Source of the DNA: an uncultured Clostridia bacterium
GTDB taxonomy: Bacteria > Bacillota_A > Clostridia > TANB77 > CAG-508
Assembly: GCA_947628465.1 (NCBI GenBank)
Contig: CANQZZ010000025.1
Coordinates: 1-15,729, forward strand
Direction of reading: 5' to 3'
DNA length: 15,729 nt
Every line of letters begins with the position of its first letter. Position 1 is the stretch's first letter. Both the position numbers and the translations under genes were made by a program. Shown here piece by piece: positions 8,213 through 14,816 of the stretch. The notes beneath the pieces are model-generated. The model saw nothing but the letters and a program-made list of their open reading frames with translations, made no database searches and had not been told where the DNA came from.

Positions 8213-8277
8213 TGTCCCAAAAGGGACGTTTCTTTTTGGGACAAAATGTCCCATCAAGAAACGTCCCCTTTGGGACA
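8213..8277. repeat. REP-like 65-bp palindrome (GTCCC/GGGAC element) between convergent genes
   Basis: The outer arms are 22 bases each (starting TGTCCCAAAAGGGACG and ending CTTTGGGACA) with one mismatch. An inner TGGGACA-AAA-TGTCCCA hairpin fills the centre. Nested GTCCC/GGGAC palindromes of this type are typical of REP elements mobilised by RAYT (TnpA-REP) transposases, a family assignment made from memory. It would form a strong cruciform or RNA hairpin on either strand and probably ends transcription of both convergent genes. The methyltransferase stop codon (8254-8256) lies inside it. Confidence 0.75.
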
Positions 8278-9056
8278 CTTTTGTCTTACATATTCATAAA
8301 GGACAACACCTGTTGCTACTGCTGCATTTAGGCTTTCTGTTTTTCCGAAGCATTGGTATTTTAATTTTTTTATCAGCAAAATCTAATACTTCTTTTGATA
8401 CTCCATTTGCTTCATTTCCAATAACGATTACTTTTTTCTTGTAATCTACATCATAAATACTTTCTTCTGTTTGAAGTGATGTTGCCATTATTTTGTATTT
8501 GTGTTTTTTTATTTCTTTTAATGTTGCAATTAAATCTTCACTTTCAATGATATTTACTCTAAATATTGCTCCCATTGTAGAACGTACTACTTTTGGATTA
8601 AATACATCTCCACTCTTTTTTGATACTACTACTTGAGAAAGTCCTACGCTATCTATAGTTCTTAGTATTGTTCCTAAATTTCCGAGGGTCTTGTATATCG
8701 TCTAATACTACTATTACATCTTCACCGAAATTTATATCTTTATCAGTTTTTTTCTTTTCAACTACTGCAAGTAGGCCCTGTGGACTTTGTGTATCTGCTA
8801 TGTTGTTAAATACTTTTTCATCTACATACACGCAATTGTATTTTGCAATTTCATATAAAACTTTTTGGTCTATTTCCCCTTGTTTTACACAATTATCACA
8901 CACTACAATTGTTTCTATATCAGCTTTTTCGCTTATTGCTTCTTTTATTAACTTTGTTCCTTCTATTAAATATTTTCCGTTTAAGTCTCTATATTTCTTT
9001 TCTTTTAATTTTCGTATTCTTTTAATAGTTTCATTATCTTTACTTGTAATTACCAT
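8254..9056 (-). CDS. SpoU/TrmH-family RNA 2'-O-ribose methyltransferase, with two +1 frameshifts
   Basis: Transfers a methyl group from SAM to a ribose 2'-OH of rRNA or tRNA. Joining three frame segments gives 266 residues, the usual length for YsgA-like enzymes. Residues 1-124 are an N-terminal substrate-binding domain ending DDIQDP. The second segment begins GNLGTILRTIDS (motif 1, N126 and R132) and runs through NPKVVRSTMGAIF and VIGNEANGVS (motif 2). The third begins at G237 and reads ESLNAAVATGVVLYEYVRQK (motif 3). The breaks fall at CGGA 8681-8684 and CGGA 8344-8347, each at a family-conserved glycine (DP-G-NLG and PML-G-KTESLN). Read without shifts, the first frame stops at 8649 and the second at 8294. 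The ATG at 9056 follows AAAGGA. It lies 68 bases downstream of mfd, probably co-transcribed. Its last residues are encoded by the REP-like element. Confidence 0.88.
8344..8347 (-). other. +1 frameshift site CGGA (CTT CGGA AAA), Gly237 of the methyltransferase
   Basis: Incoming frame: ATG CTT CGG AAA AAC. The family requires Met-Leu-Gly-Lys-Thr-Glu-Ser-Leu-Asn, obtained by resuming at GGA one base later. This glycine is in SpoU motif 3, which forms part of the knotted SAM site (family knowledge). Confidence 0.83.
8681..8684 (-). other. +1 frameshift site CGGA (CCT CGGA AAT), Gly125 of the methyltransferase
   Basis: Incoming frame: GAC CCT CGG AAA TTT. Resuming at GGA gives Asp-Pro-Gly-Asn-Leu-Gly-Thr-Ile, the invariant motif 1 of the family. 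Without the shift the protein stops 11 codons later, before all catalytic motifs. Confidence 0.85.
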
Positions 9057-9092
9057 GATAAATCCTTTCTATAAATTGTAATTGGTCTAAGC

Positions 9093-9118
9093 GCACATCT
9101 TTTACGTCCCCAATGTGC
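9093..9118. repeat. Small hairpin between mfd and the methyltransferase gene
   Basis: GCACAT at 9093-9098 pairs with ATGTGC at 9113-9118. The loop contains ACGTCCCC, reminiscent of the REP-like element at 8213, so it could be a degraded copy. No T tract follows, so it is unlikely to stop transcription from mfd into the methyltransferase gene. Confidence 0.35.
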
Positions 9119-9124
9119 ATTCCA

Positions 9125-12100
9125 TTACATATTTAAAAATTCAATTATTTCATTTAATACATTTTTGTCATTTTCTAATTTATACGTAATATATGGGTCT
9201 CTTGCTGGCGAAAATTTTATTCTGTTTCCATATTTTTTTATTAGTTTATCTATATCCATTGTAAATGTCTCAGTATTAAAATTAAATACAATATTATTTT
9301 GTTTTTGAGCAATTTTTGTTATTCCTTGATTTTTGCACATTACTTTTATTTTGGCTATTTCTAATAGATTTAATACTTCATTTGGTATTTTTCCAAATCT
9401 ATCTTCTATATTTTCTTCAATATTTTTTATGTCCTCATCATTTTCACATAATGCAATGTTTTGATATACTTCTATTTTTTGATTTTCATTTTCAATATAA
9501 CTGTCTGGAATGTAACTAGAAACATTAATGTCTATAGTAATATCTAAATCTTCCTCTTCTTGTTGTATTCCTTTCATTTCTTTTACAACTTCATCTAATA
9601 ACTTGCAGTATGTGTCATATCCAACTTGGTCCATATGTCCATGTTGCATTTCGCCAATTAGACTTCCAGCACCTCTTATTTCCAAATCCCTCATTGCAAT
9701 TTTAAAGCCTGAGCCAAATTCAGTAAATTCTTTTATTGCTTTTAATCTTTTTTCAGCAACTTCATTTATTAGTTTGTCTCTTTTGTAAGTAATATATGCA
9801 TAAGCTTGTTTATCTGACCTTCCTACTCTTCCTCTTATTTGATAAAGTTGTGCTAAACCGAAGCCTATCTGCATCTTCTACAATTATCGTATTTGCGTTT
9901 GGTATGTCTATTCCTGATTCTAGAATTGTAGTGCATACTAAAACATCAATTTTTTTGTTTACAAAGTCTAGCATTATATCTTCTAATTCTTTACCTGACA
10001 TTTTTCCATGTGCATACGCAATTTTTGCTTCTGGAACTAGCTCTAATATTTCATTTGCTTTCCTTCCTATAGTTTCGGTTTTATTGTATAAATAAAATAC
10101 CTGCCCTTTTCTTTCTAATTCCTTTGTTATTGCTTCTTTTATTACTTCCTTATCGTATTCTAATACATAAGTTTGAACTGGAATTCTATTATGTGGTGGC
10201 TCGTATAAACATGACATATCTCTTATTCCTACAATAGACATGTGAAGTGTTCTTGGAATTGGTGTTGCCGTCATACTTAAAACATCTACATTTGTTTTTA
10301 ATTGCTTTATTTTTTCTTTATCTTTTACACCAAATCTATGTTCCTCATCTACAATTAATAAGCCTAAATTTTTAAATTCTACGTCTTTACTAAGTAACCT
10401 GTGTGTACCAATTATTATATCTATTTCGCCTAGTTTTAATTTTTTAACTATATCTTCTTGCTCTTTTTTTGTTCTAAATCTGTTAAGTAACTCTATTCTA
10501 ATTGGATATTCTTTCATTCTCTCTTTAAATGCTTCATATTGCTGGTTTGCAAGTATTGTTGTTGGTACTAAATAGCATACTTGCTTTTGGTCCATACATG
10601 CCTTGAAAGCACCTCTTATTGCAACTTCTGTTTTGCCATATCCAACATCTCCGCAAAGGAGTCTATCCATAGGTTTTGGTTTTTCCATATCCCTTTTTAC
10701 TTCTTCAATTGCTCTTAATTGGTCATCTGTTTCTTGAAATTCAAAACTTCCGTCAAATTCTTTTTGCCACTCATTGTCTTTAGAAAATGCAAAACCTTTT
10801 ATTTTTTCTCTTTTTGCATATAGTTCTATTAGATCCCTTGCTACTTCCCTTAAATTAGATTTTACTTTTTGCTTTGTATTTGCCCACTCTTTACTTCCGA
10901 AGTCTATTTAGTTTTGGAGCTCTTTCTCCTGCCCCAATATATTTTCTGATATTATCTAAATTATTTGTTGGAATATATAGAACATCATCATCTTTATATT
11001 TTATTTTTATATAATCTTTAATAATTCCATCTGCTTTAATAGTATTTACACCAATAAACTGCCCTATTCCATTTGTTTTATGAACAATATAATCCCCTTG
11101 TTTTAAATCTGAAAATATTACAGTTTCGCCTTGCTTAAATTCTTGAGTTAATCTTCTTTTTCTTGGTGTAGTATTAAATAATTCTTTTGCTGATATTACT
11201 AACAAATTAAAATCAAAACTTTCAAAACCTGCAGATAATTCGCCTGCTTGTATAATAATATCATCTATATTTCCTTTTATTTTTTCATCTAATATATTCT
11301 TAAATTTACTTTCATTACTTTTATCGCCAACTAATACTACTACTGTTTTTTTGTCTTTTTTTGCTTGTTGTATTTCCTGAATACATAGATCCATTGAACT
11401 GCGAAAAAAGTTGACCTCCCTATAGCTAAAGCTATATCCGTTTCTTTTTGCATGCATACTTTGTTTATCTACAAATCCAATATCTTGTTTTTCCAAATAT
11501 ATTGTTTGTACTTTTTTTATTTCTCTTACAAATTTAATATAATCTCTTAAATTGAAAAGAGCTTGTGGAACTTCTCTTTTCTTTTCAATTAAAGATTTTA
11601 TAACACTATTATTATCTCTTACTATGTTTTCAGACCTTGCCTTTATTTTTCCAATTTCATCTAAAAATATTATATAGTCATCTTTTAAATAATCTATAAG
11701 TGTCTCTCTTTTTTGATAAAATGAATTAAAATATTTATCTATTTTGTTTAAGTAATCACCTTGTTTTATTGCTTCTATATCTTCATCTGTTTTTTCACTT
11801 TCTTCCGCATTTTCCTTTATTCTTTTTACTATTGCATCTAAATTGTCCTCTAATACAAATTCAGAGGCTGGATATATAGTAATTTGTTTAATTGTATCTG
11901 TTGACCTTTGAGAAGATATATCAAATGTTCTTATTGAATCTATTTCATCTCCCCAAAGCTCGATTCTTACACCTTTTTTTGATGAAACAGCAATATCTAT
12001 TATTCCTCCCCTTATGCTATACTGAGAAGCTTCTTCTACCAAATCACATCTTTCATATCCTAATTCATTTAGTTTAAGCTTAATATCATCTAAATCAATA

Positions 12101-12534
12101 GATTGATGTTCTTTTAATTTAATAATTTTACTATATAGAGTTTCTTTTGCAACTATTTCTTGTGATACAGCTTCTATTGTTGTTACTACTATTTTTGCTT
12201 TTTTATTATATATACTATTTAGGCAATTTATTCTTTCATAAGATATATCTTGGCTTTCAGCTAAATAGTCATAAGATAAAATTTCCCTTTTTGGAAAATA
12301 TCCAATATTATCAGTAAAATAATTTAAGTCTTTTATGATTTTTCTTGCTTGCATCTCATTATATGTAATAATACATATTGGTTTTTCAGCATAAAAATAA
12401 GTGGAATACGCAAAATGTACTTTTCCACTATCAGTAAGCCCTGATAACATTATAGGGCTTACTGCTTGCTTTACATTATTTATATAATTATTAAACTTCT
12501 TAAAATTGGGTAGTACCTTTACTATCTCTTCCAT
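9125..12534 (-). CDS. mfd: Transcription-repair coupling factor Mfd, with two +1 frameshifts
   Basis: DNA translocase that removes stalled RNA polymerase and recruits UvrA. Joining three frame segments gives about 1135 residues, the family's normal size. Residues 1-470 are the UvrB-like region, with a degenerate GLTDSGK (about 32-38) and RGGIIDI. Residues 470-545 are the CarD-like polymerase-interaction domain ([14 protein letters not shown] ... YIPTNNLD) followed by [10 protein letters not shown]. The translocase follows: Walker [10 protein letters not shown] (Lys about 634), VDEEHRFG (about 728-735), [10 protein letters not shown] (about 753-762), and motif [19 protein letters not shown] beginning at Gly892. 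A C-terminal regulatory domain completes it. The frame changes at CGGA 10896-10899 (Gly546) and CGGT 9857-9860 (Gly892). Without the first shift the protein ends two codons later, before the entire motor. The ATG at 12534 has AGAGG upstream and a promoter at 12593-12621. Confidence 0.95.
9857..9860 (-). other. +1 frameshift site CGGT (CTT CGGT TTA), Gly892 of Mfd
   Basis: Incoming frame: AGG CTT CGG TTT AGC. Resuming at GGT gives Asp-Arg-Leu-Gly-Leu-Ala-Gln-Leu-Tyr-Gln, the start of helicase motif VI, nearly invariant in Mfd and RecG. The 0 frame stops 16 codons past the CGG. Confidence 0.87.
10896..10899 (-). other. +1 frameshift site CGGA (CTT CGGA AGT), Gly546 of Mfd
   Basis: Incoming frame: AGA CTT CGG AAG TAA. 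Resuming at GGA gives Asn-Arg-Leu-Gly-Ser-Lys-Glu-Trp, the usual Mfd sequence at the junction between the polymerase-interaction domain and the translocase. A stop lies immediately after AAG in the 0 frame, so an unshifted ribosome would release a 547-residue fragment. Confidence 0.88.
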
Positions 12535-12592
12535 AAATACCTCTTATATATATGATGTGCATTTTTAATATTTATATTTTAAAACGCGTTTA

Positions 12593-12621
12593 ATTATATC
12601 ATAAATTTAGATAAAGGTCAA
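12593..12621 (-). promoter_or_regulatory. Sigma-A promoter of the mfd operon
   Basis: TTGACC, 17-base spacer, TATAAT on the minus strand, about 58 bases before the mfd ATG. Confidence 0.83.
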
Positions 12622-12653
12622 AAAAGTAAAAATAATGCATACAATTCATTATT

Positions 12654-12683
12654 TTGTCCACACTAAATCGTGTAAAATACCAT
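12654..12683 (+). promoter_or_regulatory. Possible promoter of the XRE gene
   Basis: TTGTCC, 18 bases, TACCAT on the plus strand, about 45 bases before the ATG. Both boxes are weak matches. The shared 16-bp element (12658-12673) overlaps the -35 box and fills most of the spacer, a position suited to repression. Confidence 0.4.
12658..12673. promoter_or_regulatory. Candidate operator, copy 1 (CCACACTAAATCGTGT), XRE promoter
   Basis: A 16-base element with a CAC-N8-GTG dyad. It matches the elements at 14301-14316 and 14694-14709 in the pattern CCAC-N7-CGTRT. The neighbouring XRE regulator is the obvious candidate to bind it, which would make that gene autoregulated; this is inference. Confidence 0.5.
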
Positions 12684-12727
12684 TTAATGTAATATTCTTT
12701 TTTGATAATATATAAGAAGGTGATAAT

Positions 12728-13063
12728 ATGGAAAATGATATGAATATAAATTTAGGTAAAATATTTCAATTAACTAGAAAAGCTAAAGGATATACTCAAG
12801 AAGACGTTGCCGAAAAACTTAATCTTGGTTGTAGATATATATCAGATTTAGAACGTGGAAAAACAATAGGTAGCATTCCAACTTTTGTTAAGTTATGTAA
12901 TTTTTATGAAGTAACTCCAACTTATATTCTTCAGGATTATTTGAAAATAAATGATGATTTAAAAATAACTCCTGACTTGATTGGTTTCTATTCTTTAAGT
13001 AGTAGAGATAAAGAAATAATAATTGATTTAATACAATCTATGAATAGTAAAAAAGAAAAATAA
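12728..13063 (+). CDS. XRE-family helix-turn-helix transcriptional regulator
   Basis: 111 residues. An HTH_3 domain covers about residues 8-68 (IFQLTRKAKGYTQEDVAEKL, CRYISDLERGKT as recognition helix, and IPTFVKLCNFYEVTPTYIL). A short C-terminal helix of about 40 residues (LSSRDKEIIIDLIQSM) probably dimerises. The ATG at 12728 follows AAGGTG by five bases. It is divergent from mfd and convergent, with a four-base gap, to the DUF6809-like gene; no terminator is visible between them. Likely a local regulator of the accessory genes 13068-15347, some of whose promoters carry the same element as its own. Confidence 0.88.
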   Translation: MENDMNINLGKIFQLTRKAKGYTQEDVAEKLNLGCRYISDLERGKTIGSIPTFVKLCNFYEVTPTYILQDYLKINDDLKITPDLIGFYSLSSRDKEIIIDLIQSMNSKKEK

Positions 13064-13067
13064 CTTT

Positions 13068-13337
13068 TTATTTTAAGCCAGCAATTATTAATTTAGATGC
13101 TAATTTGTAACCATCAATAAATTTTTCTTCACAATCAATACTTATTATTTGTGACTTTTTTTCTATGTATTCATTTAATAAGTCTTTTGTTGTAGCATCT
13201 ATTTTACTTTCAATTGATTTTAAAATTTCTTTAGCTTCTTTTTCTAAAATACTATATTCTTGTGATTTTGGAGACTTTTCATTTATATTAATTCTTCCAT
13301 TATATAAATCATCTAAAATATCTTTTAACAAATCCAT
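13068..13337 (-). CDS. Small DUF6809-like protein
   Basis: 89 residues, all helical, with no cysteine motif, signal peptide or membrane helix. The layout (LLKDILDDLYNGRININEK near the start, SQEYSILEKEAKEIL in the middle, and CEEKFIDGYKLASKLIIAGL at the end) resembles the DUF6809 family, small proteins often near phage and mobile genes in Clostridia. The assignment is from memory of the pattern and is tentative. The ATG has GGAGG upstream. The gene is convergent with the XRE gene. Confidence 0.6.
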   Translation of the reverse strand: MDLLKDILDDLYNGRININEKSPKSQEYSILEKEAKEILKSIESKIDATTKDLLNEYIEKKSQIISIDCEEKFIDGYKLASKLIIAGLK

Positions 13338-13377
13338 ATCAAAGTACCTCCATTAATATTAATATATCACTTTTAAA

Positions 13378-13421
13378 GCATATATTTTGTCGAAAGCTGT
13401 TTTAAAACAAAAAATATATGC
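13378..13421. repeat. AT-rich inverted repeat between the cysteine-rich and DUF6809-like genes
   Basis: GCATATATTTTGT (13378-13390) pairs with ACAAAAAATATATGC (13407-13421) with a two-base bulge. A 10-bp palindrome GTTTTAAAAC lies inside. It could be a weak terminator of the cysteine-rich gene or a regulatory site of the downstream gene. Confidence 0.4.
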
Positions 13422-13471
13422 ATATTTTTGATATACATATATTTTAATTTTTATATAAATAGTAAATTTTA

Positions 13472-14230
13472 TTACGTAATCAATAACCTTTTAATAATTT
13501 TTTCTTTTGGTGTATATACCATGTATTTTATATAATATTTTTGTAATGGTCTAAAAAATACATCTAACAATAAAATGTCTTTTATTTTAAATACAATCCC
13601 CTTTTTTCTTAAATAATCACATGTGTATAACTTGCAACTTATACATTTTGCACCACATTTATATTCATCTGTTAAATGTTCACATTTAACCCATGTAAAA
13701 CAAAATGGTCCTAAGAATTTATGTTTATAATGACGACAACATCCTATAACAGAGGAAGTTCCTCTTTTTTCTCCACATTGATTATCTTTAAAATCGCATA
13801 AATTTTTTCCATAGAAGAATTTATCTAAATAGTCACATACTGTATCATAAATATAACTATATCTTTCATATCTTGTTTTATAAAATATTGCATTAATAGT
13901 TAAAATAAAATCATTTTGGTCTTTGCTGTCTTTATCATAATTTATTATATATCCTAATAGTATTTTTGACTCTTCCTTAATTCCTATTCTGTTTTTTGAT
14001 ACCATCTTTTTTATAAAAAGTAATCTTTTTAATATTTTCTTATATTGTTTTCTATCAAAACTATTAAAATCAATATTTAATAAAATTTTTTCTTTTTGTA
14101 AAATAGTCGCTAATGTTAGATTTTTAATATTTATAGCCTTTTCTACCACTTCATCATTTCTATTAACTATTTTTAAGTAATAGTTATTATCTAAATCAAT
14201 TGTGTTTTTTAAATCTATGACTAATTTCAA
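13472..14230 (-). CDS. Cysteine-rich protein of unknown function, possible metal or Fe-S binding
   Basis: 252 residues with TTG as the only in-frame start after a stop; AAGGG lies 12 bases upstream, an unusually long spacing. The first ~130 residues are Lys/Ile-rich and featureless. Between about residues 133 and 210 there are 13 cysteines in short spacings: VCDYLDKFFYGKNLCDF, NQCGEKRG, GCCRHYKHKF, GPFCF, KCEH, YKCGAKCISCKLYTCDYLRKKG. This pattern resembles metal- or cluster-binding proteins; I recall similar unnamed proteins in Clostridia but no function. The remaining 40 residues are hydrophobic and basic. A consensus promoter lies directly upstream with the shared 16-bp element beyond it. 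Confidence 0.7.
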   Translation of the reverse strand: MKLVIDLKNTIDLDNNYYLKIVNRNDEVVEKAINIKNLTLATILQKEKILLNIDFNSFDRKQYKKILKRLLFIKKMVSKNRIGIKEESKILLGYIINYDKDSKDQNDFILTINAIFYKTRYERYSYIYDTVCDYLDKFFYGKNLCDFKDNQCGEKRGTSSVIGCCRHYKHKFLGPFCFTWVKCEHLTDEYKCGAKCISCKLYTCDYLRKKGIVFKIKDILLLDVFFRPLQKYYIKYMVYTPKEKIIKRLLIT

Positions 14231-14262
14231 AACTTATCATTTCCCTTCTTTATACATTTTAA

Positions 14263-14292
14263 ATTATACAACCTTTTTATATTTTATGTCAA
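14263..14292 (-). promoter_or_regulatory. Sigma-A promoter of the cysteine-rich gene
   Basis: TTGACA, 18 bases, TATAAT on the minus strand, about 33 bases before the TTG start. The shared element sits exactly eight bases upstream of its -35 box. Confidence 0.82.
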
Positions 14293-14300
14293 TATTATTT

Positions 14301-14316
14301 CCACGTTAATTCGTAT
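14301..14316. promoter_or_regulatory. Candidate operator, copy 2 (CCACGTTAATTCGTAT)
   Basis: Shares CCAC-N7-CGTRT with the copies at 12658 and 14694. The eight-base gap to the -35 box is identical to that of copy 3. Confidence 0.5.
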
Positions 14317-14366
14317 TTTAATTTTATAATTAGCTCTAGTCTTTTCATTTTATTCTTTTATAAGAA

Positions 14367-14393
14367 AGGGGTCTAGAAATATCCCAGACCCCT
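14367..14393 (-). terminator. Terminator of the small Gly/Asn-rich gene
   Basis: AGGGGTCT (14367-14374) pairs with AGACCCCT (14386-14393) and is followed on the minus strand by TTTCTTATAAAA. It lies about 37 bases after the stop at 14430. Confidence 0.75.
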
Positions 14394-14429
14394 CGGTTGT
14401 GTACCCCTATTTAGGATACTGTGGTGGTA

Positions 14430-14603
14430 CTACTTGTGGTTTTTGTACAACGTACCGTCGTTTGACTTATCATGGTTGATGCGATAGTCCCCATCACCAG
14501 TCTCATAGCCAATACGTTCGCCGTTTCCATTGTACACGGTTCCGTTTTTGACATATCCGTTCGGATAGTCTTCAACGAACTTACTGCCATTTTTGGTTGC
14601 CAT
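14430..14603 (-). CDS. Small Gly/Asn-rich hypothetical protein
   Basis: 57 residues from the ATG at 14603, about 10 bases after AAAGGA; the in-frame ATG at 14615 abuts that ribosome binding site and is unlikely. The body is a run of short beta-turn-like units (YPNGYVKNGTVYNGNGERIG) followed by YETGDGDYRINHD. Its codon usage differs sharply from its neighbours (AAC, GGC, CCG, GAC, CGT), so recent transfer, perhaps from a phage or plasmid, is likely. It has its own consensus promoter and a strong terminator, which argues that it is a real expressed gene. I do not recognise a family. Confidence 0.65.
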   Translation of the reverse strand: MATKNGSKFVEDYPNGYVKNGTVYNGNGERIGYETGDGDYRINHDKSNDGTLYKNHK

Positions 14604-14656
14604 GACTAGTACCATCCTTTCTATAGATTTATAGTACTTATCGTACTATATTTTAA

Positions 14657-14685
14657 ATTATACATTATTTTCCATGTTATGTCAA
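14657..14685 (-). promoter_or_regulatory. Sigma-A promoter of the small Gly/Asn-rich gene
   Basis: TTGACA, 17 bases, TATAAT, a perfect consensus on the minus strand, about 54 bases before the ATG. Confidence 0.87.
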
Positions 14686-14693
14686 CATTTATT

Positions 14694-14709
14694 CCACATT
14701 TATTCGTGT
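14694..14709. promoter_or_regulatory. Candidate operator, copy 3 (CCACATTTATTCGTGT)
   Basis: Third copy of the CCAC-N7-CGTRT element, eight bases upstream of the -35 box as in copy 2. A weaker similar stretch (CCGCATTAATTTC) follows directly at about 14715-14727. Confidence 0.5.
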
Positions 14710-14747
14710 TTTTTCCGCATTAATTTCAAATTTTTCCTTTTCCTCAC

Positions 14748-14785
14748 AAAAAAATACTAGAGTTACTCATGCCCTAGTATTTTTT
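14748..14785 (-). terminator. Rho-independent terminator of the toxin gene
   Basis: AAAAATACTAG pairs with CTAGTATTTTT across a 13-base loop; seven T residues end the structure on the minus strand. It begins about 32 bases after the toxin stop codon. Confidence 0.83.
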
Positions 14786-14816
14786 ATATGCTTTTATGTG
14801 ATTTTTATTTTATACT

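Noticed and set aside
8205..8444. Plus-strand open frame across the palindrome and methyltransferase end
   Set aside because: It is antisense to the methyltransferase C-terminus and runs through the palindrome; no ribosome binding site or recognisable product.
223..10899. Reading the five broken frames as ordinary pseudogenes
   Set aside because: All five lesions are the same kind (one extra C before an in-phase GGN glycine codon), no other damage is present, and mfd alone would carry two such lesions across more than 1100 intact codons.
223..10899. CGG reassigned to another amino acid, as reported for some bacteria
   Set aside because: Reassignment keeps three-base reading; here the downstream frame is wrong unless one base is skipped, with premature stops 2 to 17 codons after the sites.
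223..10899. Systematic sequencing or assembly error adding C before GG
   Set aside because: Not fully excluded without reads. GG dinucleotides are common in other phases and in non-coding sequence, but all visible insertions fall in phase with glycine codons and no other indel type is evident, so a biological cause is preferred.
14225..14245. A sixth frameshift at the start of the cysteine-rich gene (ATG after AAGGG is one frame away from the TTG start)
   Set aside because: No CGG is present and a TTG start explains the open frame; long ribosome-binding-site spacing alone is not enough.
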